From positions 124,001-188,000 of the forward strand of contig NZ_CP009632.1 of assembly GCF_000959445.1 (NCBI RefSeq): 64,000 bases of DNA. The letters are read 5' to 3'. Below are positions 8,435-16,134 of the stretch, in pieces. The notes under the pieces were generated by a model, which was not told where the DNA came from, ran no database searches, and saw only the letters and a list, made by a program, of their open reading frames with translations. Each line of letters starts with the position of its first letter. The stretch's first letter is position 1. The position numbers and the translations under genes were made by a program. Origin of the DNA: Burkholderia vietnamiensis LMG 10929 (lineage in GTDB: Bacteria; Pseudomonadota; Gammaproteobacteria; Burkholderiales; Burkholderiaceae).

Positions 8435-10746
8435 CGCGCCTGCCGTTCGCCGCGATCGCGGCGTGCATCGCGCTGGCCGCGCTATGCGGCAGCGTCGCGT
8501 CGGGCAGCGCCCACGCGCAGCGCGCGCCCGCGTCGCACGTCCGGCTCGCGCAGCACGGCGTCGCGCGCTACGTCGTGCGCGCCGGCGCGGCGGATGCCGT
8601 CACGCGTCATGCGGCGGACGAGATCGCCGATTACCTGTCGCGAATCAGCGGCGCGTCGTTCGCCGTGTCGAACGATGCGCCGGGCCGCACGCCGGCCATC
8701 GTCGTCGGCGGCGAGCATGCGGCGCGCCGCTGCGGCGACGCGGCGCTCGGCAGCGACGGCTTCGTGATCTGCCGCAGCGGCAGCGATCTCGTGATCGCCG
8801 GCGACACCGTGCGCGGCACGCTGTTCGGCGCGTACTGGTGGCTCGACCGCAGACTGGGCGTGAAATGGCTCGCGCCCGATGCGACCGAAGTGCCGCGGCA
8901 GCCCGAGCTGCAGGTCGAGACCACGCCCGTGCTGCAGATCCCGCGCTTCGCGTATCGCGAGGTGCTGAGCGCCGAGGGCGAGGACAAGGCGTTCCGTGCG
9001 CACAATCTGCTGAACGGCGAATCGCACGGGCCGTCGTATCGCCCGTCGCCACCCGGTATCGACATCTGGGATCACAGCTGGCTCGCGCGCGACGGCGAGG
9101 CCGATTTCTGGACGCTGGTGCCGCGCGACCGTCATGCGTCGGCTCACCCGTCGTGGTATGCCGGCGGGCAACTCGCGATGATGTCGGACGAGGTCCGCGC
9201 GACGATGGCCGCGGAGATCGTCAAGCGCCTGAAGCGTCGCGCCGACCCGACGCGCATCTGGTTCGGCATCCACGCGATGGACTGGGGCTGGGACCCCGAC
9301 GACGCGAGCCGTGCGTTTGCGCACGCGCATGGCGATGCGCCGTCGGCGGCGTTCGTCGACCTGGTGCGCGACGTGTCGGAGCGCGTGCGCGCCGAGGTGC
9401 CCGGCGCGCGCTTCGCGATGCCGGCCTATCACTGGGGCTTCGCGCCGCCCGACGGCATGCTCGTCCCGGACCACGTGCGCGTGTACCCGATGACGATCCA
9501 GGTCGACTACAGCGCCGCACTGAACGACGCGCGCAACGCGCGGCTGCGCGACGGGCTCGTGCGATGGAACGAGATCGCGCAGCACGTGACCGTGTGGGAC
9601 CACGTCGTGGACTTCGGCGGCTATCTGCAGCCGACGCCGAATCTTTATCCGATCGGCCGCAGCATCGCGTGGCTCGCGACGTTGCAGCACGTCGACGGCT
9701 ACTTCGCGGAGGGCGACTGGCAGTCGCGCGGCGGCGAGTTCGCGAGCCTGCGCGTGTGGCTGATCGCGCGGCTGCTGTGGACGCCGACGGCCGACGCGCG
9801 CGCGCTCGTGCGCGAATACTGCGACGCGTATTACGGCGCGGCCGGCCCCGCCATCGTGCGCTACATCGACCGCATGCACGCCGCGCTGCGCGCGAGCGGC
9901 GACGTGCTCGCCGAGCAGACGCCGCTCGGCATGTCGATGTACACGTACGAGTTCGTGCGCGACTCGGAACGCGATTTCGACGCGGCCGCCCGCGTGGTCG
10001 ACGGCGATGCGCTGCACGGCGCGCGCGTGCGGGCCGCGCGCATGCCCGTCGATTTTGTGATCCTCGCACTGCGCGATCGTTATGCGGCGCGCGCGGCGCA
10101 GGACGGCTGGGATCTCGCACTCGGCGCGCGGCGCGCGCGCCTCGACGCGGCGATTCAGGCGGCCGGCCTGCGCCAGTACCGGCAAAGCGGCGATCTCGCC
10201 GCACTCGATGCATTGCTCGACATCGACCGCCATCCGGTCGTCGCGCCGTCGATCGCGGCCGGCGTCGCCGCCGCCGACTGGCGGGCGATCGAGGTGTCGC
10301 GCGTGAATCTGTACGACAGCGCGCGGCTGGTGGCCGACGCCGCTGCGCCCGAGGGTGCGGCGATCGCGATTCGTGGCGATTCGGGCGTCTGGGCGGTCCA
10401 GCTGAAGCTCGACACGCTGCCGCGCGACGGGCGCTGGGATCTCTACGCGTCGGTGCGGCTGCCGGAACGCGGGGCGTCGGCGGCTGCCGTGCGCGTCGGC
10501 GCGTATCCGCCGATGACGCTGTACACCGACACGCCGGCCGGCATGCTCGACGACGCGCAGTTCCGCTGGCTGCCCGTCCTCGGCGGCCCGTTCGTTCACG
10601 ACGTCGATCACGAACGCGGCATCTACGTTCATGGCGTCGGCTTCGCGCGCGGGCAGTCCGTGCGGGTCGGCGCGTTCGTCGCCATTCGTCATCGTGCGCC
10701 CGACGGCGCGCAGCCGCCGGCGCCACCCAAAGGAAGTGCTTCATGA
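8431..10746 (+). CDS. Secreted DUF4838 protein (alpha-glucuronidase-like N domain), possible polysaccharide-acting enzyme
   Basis: A 771-residue exported protein. The first about 30 residues form a signal peptide (LPFAAIAACIALAALC, ending near AHA-Q). Residues of about 45-170 resemble the beta-rich N domain of GH67 alpha-glucuronidases (VVGGEHAAR, GTLFGAYWWLDRRLGVKWLAPD). The middle holds the DUF4838 catalytic-like barrel with IWFGIHAMDWGWDPDD, MPAYHWGFAPPDGM and YFAEGDWQSRGGEF. The last about 170 residues look like a beta-sandwich. DUF4838 has no settled activity; carbohydrate cleavage is inferred from fold resemblance. Inside an exopolysaccharide operon it could trim or release polymer in the periplasm. 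It overlaps both neighbours by ATGA, so it is a true operon member. Confidence 0.82.
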   Translation: MTRLPFAAIAACIALAALCGSVASGSAHAQRAPASHVRLAQHGVARYVVRAGAADAVTRHAADEIADYLSRISGASFAVSNDAPGRTPAIVVGGEHAARRCGDAALGSDGFVICRSGSDLVIAGDTVRGTLFGAYWWLDRRLGVKWLAPDATEVPRQPELQVETTPVLQIPRFAYREVLSAEGEDKAFRAHNLLNGESHGPSYRPSPPGIDIWDHSWLARDGEADFWTLVPRDRHASAHPSWYAGGQLAMMSDEVRATMAAEIVKRLKRRADPTRIWFGIHAMDWGWDPDDASRAFAHAHGDAPSAAFVDLVRDVSERVRAEVPGARFAMPAYHWGFAPPDGMLVPDHVRVYPMTIQVDYSAALNDARNARLRDGLVRWNEIAQHVTVWDHVVDFGGYLQPTPNLYPIGRSIAWLATLQHVDGYFAEGDWQSRGGEFASLRVWLIARLLWTPTADARALVREYCDAYYGAAGPAIVRYIDRMHAALRASGDVLAEQTPLGMSMYTYEFVRDSERDFDAAARVVDGDALHGARVRAARMPVDFVILALRDRYAARAAQDGWDLALGARRARLDAAIQAAGLRQYRQSGDLAALDALLDIDRHPVVAPSIAAGVAAADWRAIEVSRVNLYDSARLVADAAAPEGAAIAIRGDSGVWAVQLKLDTLPRDGRWDLYASVRLPERGASAAAVRVGAYPPMTLYTDTPAGMLDDAQFRWLPVLGGPFVHDVDHERGIYVHGVGFARGQSVRVGAFVAIRHRAPDGAQPPAPPKGSAS

Positions 10747-13394
10747 AAGTCGCGATCGTTTCACCCGTTCCGCTGTTTCCGGTCAACGCCGGCAACCGCA
10801 GCCGCATCCTCAATCTGGCGCGCGCGGTGCGGTCGCTCGGCTGCGACGTGCACTTCGTCTACCTGGAGTCGCGGCAGACCGGCGGCATGGACCTCGACGC
10901 GCATCGCGACGAATTCGGCGCCGACCACGTGCAGGTACTGCATCGCACGGGCGTCGCGCTCGCGTGCTATCGGCTCAAGCGCGTCGCATGGCTCGTGCGT
11001 CGGCTGGCGGCGCAGGCGGTCGGCAGCCGTCACGCGTACTACACGGGGCTCGACGAACTGTTCAGCGACAGCTTCTCGTCGCAGCTGCGCGCGTTGCAGC
11101 GCCGTCATGCATTCGACGCCGTGTTCGTCGAATACGTGTTTTATTCGCGTGCGCTCGACGCGTTCCCCGACACGGTCGTGAAAGTGCTCGACACGCACGA
11201 CATCTTCGCGGACCGGCACGTGCCGTTTATCGGTCGCGCGGGCGCGAAGCGCTACATGTTTTCGATTCCGCCGGAGCGCGAATGCGAAGGCTTGCGTCGC
11301 GCGCACGTCGCGCTGGCGATCCAAGCCGACGAAGGCGACGCGCTGGCCGCGCGCCTGGGCAGCGATGGCGCGCCGTCGGTCGCGGTACTGAGCCACTTGC
11401 TGGCGTTCCCGCCGCAGGTGGACTGCGCGCCGCATGCCGACGCGACCTTCGTCGGCAGCGACAACCAGCCGAATCGCGACGCCATGCAGTATTTCGTCGA
11501 CGAGATCCTGCCGCACGTTGTCGCGCGGCTGCCGGCGTTTCGCGTGCATCTGGCCGGCACGATCGCCGCGGCCGTGCCCGACGGCGCGCACGTCGTCAAG
11601 CGCGGCCCGGTCGCCGAGCTCGGCGATGCGTTCGCGTGCGCGCCGATCTCGATCAACCCGATGCTGCTCGGCACCGGCATCAACATCAAGCTGCTCGAAA
11701 GCATGGCGCTCGGCGTGCCGACCGTCAGCACGCAAACGGGCGCGCGCGGCCTCGGCGAGCACGCGGCGGGCGGCGTCACGATCGTGCCCGATGCGGACCC
11801 GCGCGCTTTCGCCGATGCGCTCGTCCGTCTCGCGACGGATCGCGCTCATCGCGTCGCACAGGGCGCGGCGGCGCGCGATGCCGCGCGCGCATGGCACGAC
11901 GCGCAGTTGCGCGTGCTGCGCGAAACGCTCGCACATCGCGCGTGCGCGCGTGCGCTTGCACCTTCCACCATCCAGAGGAAACCGGACATGTCGAAACTGG
12001 CGGATCTGAAGCAGCGGCTGCGCGTGTGGCTGTACGTGAAGCGATTGACCGCGCAATGGCGCCGCGAGGCCGCACGCTGCGTCGCGCGCGACGATGCGGC
12101 GGCCGGCGCGCATCTGCTGATACTGCCGTGCGATCCGTGGACGCTGGTCGGCTCGAAAGGCGACGAGGCGATGCTGAGCGCGGTGGTCGAACGGTTGCGG
12201 GCAGCCAACCGCGCGTTGCGGGTCTCGGTCGTCACGGCCACGCCGCAGGCCGCGCAGGCCGCGACGCGGATGGGCTTTCGCGCGGTCGACGCATGGCGCG
12301 AGCCGTGGCGGCTCACCGACACGGTCGAACGGCTCGCGGCGCTGCGCCCGAGCGCGCTGGTCATCATCGGCGCCGACGTGATGGACGGCTACTACTCGCC
12401 GATGACGTCGCTGCGTCTGCTCGCGACGGCCGATCTGCTGGTTCGGCGCGGCGTGCGCGGCACGATTCTCGGCTTCAGCTTCAACGCCCGGCCGTACCGG
12501 CCGTTGCGGCACGCGTTCGATTGCCTCGACGCGCGGCTGCTGGTCAACGTTCGTGACGACGTGTCGCTCGACCGATTCAGGCGTTTCAGCTCGGCGCCCG
12601 CGACGCTCGTCGCGGATTCGGCGTTCATGCTGGAGCCGGATCACGCTTCGGACAGCGTGCGGGACACCGCCGCATGGATCGACGCACGGCGCGCGGTCGG
12701 CGATGTCGTGATCGCGTTCAATCTGCATCCGATGCTGATCCGTGGCGCCAGCGACGCCGACATCGCCGCGCTGGTCGCGGCGGCGCAGCACGCGCTTCGC
12801 GCGATCGCGGCGCAACGAGGGCTCGGCGTCGTGCTGCTGTCGCACGACTATCGCGGCCGCGACGGCGACGACACGTGCCTCGAGCCGCTGCATCGCGCGT
12901 TGGCCGCGGCGTTGGGCGAGCGGCTTTGCTATCCGCGCGCGCGCATGTCGGCGGCCCAGCTGAAGGCGATCGCGGGGCAGGTAGACGGCGTGGTGACGGG
13001 CCGCATGCATCTGGCGATCGCGAGCCTCGGGATGGGCGTGCCGGTCGCGGCGCTCACCTATCAGGACAAGTTCCAGGGGCTGTTCCGCCATTTCGGCTTG
13101 TCCGACGCCTTCCTGCTGAAGCCCGCCGATGCGATGCGCGCGACGCGTCTCGCGGCGGTGCTGGAGCGGTTCGTGGCGGCGCTGCCGCAACTGCGCGAGC
13201 AGGTGCGTGCCGCGCTGCCGCGCGTGAAGGACGCGTCGCTGCGCAATCTGCGCGGCATGATCGGCGAGGTCGACGAGATCGACGCGATCGAGCCGTCGTG
13301 CGCGGCGGCCTTGCCCGTTGGTCTCCATTCCAAGCCGCGCACGAGCACCGGCGCGCTCGCCCCTCAACCTGTCGAGTTTTCCCGGAACGCATGA
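10743..13394 (+). CDS. In-frame glycosyltransferase family 4 - polysaccharide pyruvyltransferase fusion (or two genes without a stop between them)
   Basis: One continuous frame of 883 codons. Residues 1 to about 400 are a GT-B glycosyltransferase (KVAIVSPVPLFPVNAGNRSR at the start, VKVLDTHDIFADRHV in the middle, GTGINIKLLESMALGVPTVS in the donor site). From about residue 416 a polysaccharide pyruvyltransferase (WcaK/CsaB type) begins, with VGSKGDEAMLSAVVERL and the late GRMHLAIASLGMGVPVAAL and YQDKFQGLFRHFGL motifs. The junction has no stop codon but looks like an intergenic gap: an AGAGGAAA ribosome-site-like string lies about 7 bases before an in-frame ATG at 11988. The second half could therefore be made alone, as a fusion, or both. 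Pyruvylation would add acidic ketal groups to the polymer. Confidence 0.82.
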   Translation: MKVAIVSPVPLFPVNAGNRSRILNLARAVRSLGCDVHFVYLESRQTGGMDLDAHRDEFGADHVQVLHRTGVALACYRLKRVAWLVRRLAAQAVGSRHAYYTGLDELFSDSFSSQLRALQRRHAFDAVFVEYVFYSRALDAFPDTVVKVLDTHDIFADRHVPFIGRAGAKRYMFSIPPERECEGLRRAHVALAIQADEGDALAARLGSDGAPSVAVLSHLLAFPPQVDCAPHADATFVGSDNQPNRDAMQYFVDEILPHVVARLPAFRVHLAGTIAAAVPDGAHVVKRGPVAELGDAFACAPISINPMLLGTGINIKLLESMALGVPTVSTQTGARGLGEHAAGGVTIVPDADPRAFADALVRLATDRAHRVAQGAAARDAARAWHDAQLRVLRETLAHRACARALAPSTIQRKPDMSKLADLKQRLRVWLYVKRLTAQWRREAARCVARDDAAAGAHLLILPCDPWTLVGSKGDEAMLSAVVERLRAANRALRVSVVTATPQAAQAATRMGFRAVDAWREPWRLTDTVERLAALRPSALVIIGADVMDGYYSPMTSLRLLATADLLVRRGVRGTILGFSFNARPYRPLRHAFDCLDARLLVNVRDDVSLDRFRRFSSAPATLVADSAFMLEPDHASDSVRDTAAWIDARRAVGDVVIAFNLHPMLIRGASDADIAALVAAAQHALRAIAAQRGLGVVLLSHDYRGRDGDDTCLEPLHRALAAALGERLCYPRARMSAAQLKAIAGQVDGVVTGRMHLAIASLGMGVPVAALTYQDKFQGLFRHFGLSDAFLLKPADAMRATRLAAVLERFVAALPQLREQVRAALPRVKDASLRNLRGMIGEVDEIDAIEPSCAAALPVGLHSKPRTSTGALAPQPVEFSRNA
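11988..13394 (+). CDS. Alternative separate start for the pyruvyltransferase part
   Basis: From the internal ATG at 11988 a 468-residue protein would be made, matching a stand-alone polysaccharide pyruvyltransferase with an extra basic N-terminal helix (LKQRLRVWLYVKRLTAQWRR) that could bind the membrane or a partner enzyme. The AGAGGAAA string upstream is a good ribosome site. Against a separate gene, the upstream glycosyltransferase frame never stops before it. It is listed so that both readings are visible; the coding sequence is the same as the second half of the fused entry. Confidence 0.5.
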   Translation: MSKLADLKQRLRVWLYVKRLTAQWRREAARCVARDDAAAGAHLLILPCDPWTLVGSKGDEAMLSAVVERLRAANRALRVSVVTATPQAAQAATRMGFRAVDAWREPWRLTDTVERLAALRPSALVIIGADVMDGYYSPMTSLRLLATADLLVRRGVRGTILGFSFNARPYRPLRHAFDCLDARLLVNVRDDVSLDRFRRFSSAPATLVADSAFMLEPDHASDSVRDTAAWIDARRAVGDVVIAFNLHPMLIRGASDADIAALVAAAQHALRAIAAQRGLGVVLLSHDYRGRDGDDTCLEPLHRALAAALGERLCYPRARMSAAQLKAIAGQVDGVVTGRMHLAIASLGMGVPVAALTYQDKFQGLFRHFGLSDAFLLKPADAMRATRLAAVLERFVAALPQLREQVRAALPRVKDASLRNLRGMIGEVDEIDAIEPSCAAALPVGLHSKPRTSTGALAPQPVEFSRNA

Positions 13395-13395
13395 C

Positions 13396-13722
13396 ATGAC
13401 GCATCCGACCATACGCGAGCTGCAGCGGCAGCTCGGTCAATTGAACCTGATCGTCGAAGAAGCGCGGCAAAAGGAGAAGCAGGCGCGGCTGAACGAAATT
13501 GCGGCGCACGTGCGTGAGTTCGGCATCACCGAAATCGAACTACTGCGTGCGGCCGGTTTCGTCAAGGCGGGGAAGCAGAAGGCGCCGGCGAAATACTACG
13601 ATCCCGACACCGGCCGCGCGTGGTCGGGCAAGGGCGCGCGCCCCGGCTGGCTGGCCGGCAAGAATCTCGACGACTACCTGATCAGGACGACCCCACAGCC
13701 GTGGTGGCCGGAAACGCCTTGA
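13396..13722 (+). CDS. H-NS family DNA-binding protein
   Basis: A 108-residue nucleoid protein of the H-NS family. Residues of about 1-55 form the coiled-coil oligomerisation part (RELQRQLGQLNLIVEEARQK). The C terminus carries the DNA-binding core YYDPDTGRAWSGKGARPGWL, with the TGRxWSGKG loop typical of betaproteobacterial H-NS proteins that bind AT-rich minor grooves. The ATG at 13396 lies one base after the pyruvyltransferase stop, so it appears to be the last gene of the exopolysaccharide operon. A longer in-frame start at 13318 would overlap the upstream gene and is unlikely. The position suggests feedback silencing of the locus, but that is inference; the target is not known. Confidence 0.9.
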   Translation: MTHPTIRELQRQLGQLNLIVEEARQKEKQARLNEIAAHVREFGITEIELLRAAGFVKAGKQKAPAKYYDPDTGRAWSGKGARPGWLAGKNLDDYLIRTTPQPWWPETP

Positions 13723-13797
13723 GCGCGCTCCCGCTGCCGATGTCCGGGTATCGCGCGGCCGCGCGCCGTGCGAATCGAACGACCACCTTAAAGGGTA

Positions 13798-14664
13798 ATG
13801 GCTGACATGCGCAATCCAGAGACGGACCCGAGCGATTCGGGCAATCCGGTGCGCCGGAAGAAGGTGAACTATCGCGCGCCGGCGCTCGAGAAGGGGCTCG
13901 ATATCCTCGAATTGCTGATCGATCGGCAGTACGGCATGGCGCAGGCGGACATCTGCCGCGCGCTCAAGCGCAGCCGCAGCGAGCTGTACCGGATGATGCA
14001 GGTGCTCGAGGAGCGCGGCTACATCTACCGGATCGATCGCCACGACCGCTATGCGCTGACGATGAAGCTGTATTTTCTCGGCCAGCATCACGCGCCGACG
14101 CGCTCGCTCGGCGCCCTCGTCACGCCGGCAATGCAGGAGTTCACGCTGCAGACCGTGCAGTCGTGCTACCTGACGGTGTTCGACGGCGACACGATGATCG
14201 TCATTGCCGCCGCCGACGCCGAGACGGAGTGGAACATCGCGGTTCGCGTCGGCACGCGCGTGCCGTTGCAGGGCAGCGCGGCCGGCGAGATGTACGGGGC
14301 GCTGCAGGGTGATGATGCGCGGTCCCGCTTGCTGCGGGCGGGCGCGCGAGCAGTCGGCTTGCCGGGCGCGTCGGGCCACGATGAGGCGGCGGCATCGCGT
14401 TGGGCGGACGGATGCATCCGCCGCCCGAACGCGCGCATTGCGGGCGTCACGGATATCGCGACGCCGATCGTCGACAAGACCGGTGCGGCCATCGCGATCC
14501 TCGCATGTCCGTACTTGACGCATCCTGACGATGCCGGCGCCATGCCGGTCGAGCAGGTGGGCGTCGCACTGTACGAGACGGCGCGGCGGATTGCCGCGAC
14601 GGTCGACCAGCGGTTCATGCAATCGGCGGTCGAGACGCCCGCGCGGCGCGCGACGTGCGCATGA
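13798..14664 (+). CDS. IclR family transcriptional regulator
   Basis: A 288-residue regulator. After about 20 disordered residues, a winged helix-turn-helix spans about residues 25-85 (ALEKGLDILELLIDRQ, QADICRALKRSRSELYRMMQVL, RGYIYRIDRHDRYALT). The C-terminal ligand domain of IclR type follows (SCYLTVFDGDTMIVIAA, VRVGTRVPLQGSAAGEMYGA) and contains a proximal KTGAAIAIL strand. The ATG at 13798 is used; a second ATG three codons later is equally possible. It stands alone, 75 bases after the H-NS gene, with no catabolic gene beside it, so its regulon and effector cannot be named. The last about 15 residues are Arg/Ala-rich. Confidence 0.88.
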   Translation: MADMRNPETDPSDSGNPVRRKKVNYRAPALEKGLDILELLIDRQYGMAQADICRALKRSRSELYRMMQVLEERGYIYRIDRHDRYALTMKLYFLGQHHAPTRSLGALVTPAMQEFTLQTVQSCYLTVFDGDTMIVIAAADAETEWNIAVRVGTRVPLQGSAAGEMYGALQGDDARSRLLRAGARAVGLPGASGHDEAAASRWADGCIRRPNARIAGVTDIATPIVDKTGAAIAILACPYLTHPDDAGAMPVEQVGVALYETARRIAATVDQRFMQSAVETPARRATCA

Positions 14665-15107
14665 TGCCGGCGTGACATGCAGTGCGCCGGCGGTCGCGCG
14701 CGATCGCCGGCTTCCCGTCGTGGGCGACACGATCGTCGGCAAGCGGCCGCTCGCCACGACGGCCCGCATAAATCAGAGTTCTACGATATCTACACGCGTT
14801 CGCCGTCGATAGCATGCGGGTGTGGTGCTTCATTGGTTCGACAGAAATCGGGCGATGCGGAGATTGACGTTTCGCATAGAGGACCAAGCTGTTCATCGAA
14901 TGCTCCCGATACGTCGATGGCTGAAGTCTCGCACATCTCCCGTCCGGTATTCTAGGAATCAGTATTTGACGATATGAATGATGAAATGAATATATATCAA
15001 GGGTTTATACGATTTTTTCGGCCAATTTTTTGGTAAATGAGCAGCACTGATCCGTATCAACGTGGCGACCGGCGAGGGGGCGGCGCCTCCCGACGATCAA
15101 GAACATC
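14665..15107 (+). other. Gene-free region with an AT-rich segment
   Basis: No convincing gene was found. The first about 120 bases are GC-rich like the neighbours. Roughly 14935-15045 is clearly AT-rich (for example atgaatatatatcaaggg and gattttttcggccaat), unlike the rest of the window. The drop marks the left side of the accessory segment that carries the toxin-antitoxin pair and the insertion sequence. Such DNA would also be a natural H-NS target. Confidence 0.6.
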
Positions 15108-15135
15108 TTGCAAAAGGTATCATTTGCGCTACAAT
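15108..15135 (+). promoter_or_regulatory. Promoter of the Xre/RES toxin-antitoxin operon
   Basis: A -35-like TTGCAA (15108-15113) and a -10-like TACAAT (15130-15135) are separated by 16 bases and lie 33 bases before the antitoxin ATG. A GGTATCA half-site (15116-15122) sits in the spacer. The match to sigma-70 consensus is good for this GC-rich genome. Confidence 0.65.
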
Positions 15136-15137
15136 CG

Positions 15138-15153
15138 GGTATCAACTGATACC
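15138..15153 (+). promoter_or_regulatory. Palindromic operator of the toxin-antitoxin operon
   Basis: GGTATCA-AC-TGATACC is a perfect 7-base inverted repeat just downstream of the -10 box, and one arm is repeated at 15116-15122 inside the promoter. Antitoxins of the Xre/MbcA/ParS type usually repress their own operon, so this is the likely autoregulatory binding site. A GGGGAG ribosome site follows before the ATG at 15169. Confidence 0.68.
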
Positions 15154-15168
15154 TGTTGGGGAGTCGCC

Positions 15169-15597
15169 ATGTCACTTGTTACCCCTGAAGCCGTGGCTGC
15201 GGTCATGGAACTGCGGCCGCTCCCGCATACGCTGGCGGAGCTGGAAGCGCTTGTGCGTGGTGGCCTGCCGAAGTCCGCGCTGCGCGCCGGCGTCGAGCAC
15301 GCGACGCAAGGCGCCGACGCTCGCCGGGCACTCCTCGCCCGCATCATCCCCGAAGCGACCTACAAGCGCCGCCGCGATCGGCTAACGCAAGATGAATCGG
15401 AGAAGACGGAGCGTCTGGCCCGGATCGTCGCGACGACCACCTACGTCTGGAACGACGAAGAGGACGCGCGGGAATTCCTGTCGACGCCGCACCCTGAACT
15501 TGAAGGGCGGGCGCCGCTCGATGTCGCGCTCACCGAGCTCGGTGCGCGCCGGGTCGAAGAACTGCTCTGGAAACTGTTCTACGGGCTGCCTGCATGA
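15169..15597 (+). CDS. Xre/MbcA/ParS-type antitoxin
   Basis: A 142-residue antitoxin of the Xre/MbcA/ParS (DUF2384) family, paired with a RES toxin. The N-terminal half supplies a DNA-binding-like helical region (AELEALVRGGLPKSALRAG, IIPEATYKRRRDRLTQDESE). The C-terminal toxin-binding domain has the family signature: ERLARIVATTTYVWNDEEDA, REFLSTPHPELEGRAPLDVA and a final LGARRVEELLWKLFYGLPA. The start at 15169 fits the GGGGAG ribosome site and the promoter; longer in-frame starts run through the promoter and were rejected. Its stop overlaps the toxin start as ATGA, typical of coupled toxin-antitoxin genes. Confidence 0.92.
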   Translation: MSLVTPEAVAAVMELRPLPHTLAELEALVRGGLPKSALRAGVEHATQGADARRALLARIIPEATYKRRRDRLTQDESEKTERLARIVATTTYVWNDEEDAREFLSTPHPELEGRAPLDVALTELGARRVEELLWKLFYGLPA

Positions 15598-16067
15598 AGT
15601 TGTTCCGTATCGCAGACACGCGACGCACGATCTGGAGCGGCACCGGCGCGATGCTGGTCGGTGGCCGCTTCAACAGTCCGGGCCGGCCCGTCATCTATGC
15701 GGCGTCGACTTTTGCGGGTGCGATGCTCGAGGTGCTGGTGCATGCGCGCATCGGCAAGGTGCCGAAAACACACGGATGGGTCGAAGCAAGTGTTCCCGAC
15801 GACGTCAGCATCGAACGCCATACGGCCGAAACGTTGCCGGACGGATGGGACGCGGCGGCACTTCAGGCAGCACGTCAGTTTGGCGACGCATGGATGACCG
15901 AGATGCGTACCGCGCTCCTGATTGTCCCGTCGGTCGTGGTCCGTGCAGAGTTCAACGTGCTGGTGAATCCCGCGCACCCGGATGCAACGCGAATCGTTGT
16001 GACTGATCCGCAGCCCGTGGTGTGGGACGAACGCCTCTTTGTGATGCCACCGGCCGGGCAGTCTTAG
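15594..16067 (+). CDS. RES-domain toxin
   Basis: A 157-residue RES-family toxin. Known members act on NAD+ or ADP-ribosylate a metabolic enzyme (MbcT, ParT); which of these applies here is not visible. The family core is present: LFRIADTRR at the N terminus, GGRFNSPGRPVIYAAST with the conserved Arg, and AGAMLEVLVHAR with the conserved Glu. The end contains PQPVVWDERLFVMPP, close to the consensus tail. It is coupled to the antitoxin by an ATGA overlap. The length is normal and no frame damage is seen, so the pair appears intact. Confidence 0.92.
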   Translation: MKLFRIADTRRTIWSGTGAMLVGGRFNSPGRPVIYAASTFAGAMLEVLVHARIGKVPKTHGWVEASVPDDVSIERHTAETLPDGWDAAALQAARQFGDAWMTEMRTALLIVPSVVVRAEFNVLVNPAHPDATRIVVTDPQPVVWDERLFVMPPAGQS

Positions 16068-16134
16068 ATTCACGATGGCAGTCTGCTAACCTTACCTCGA
16101 CGCCTTTCTCCTGGAGACAGGAACGACTACGACG

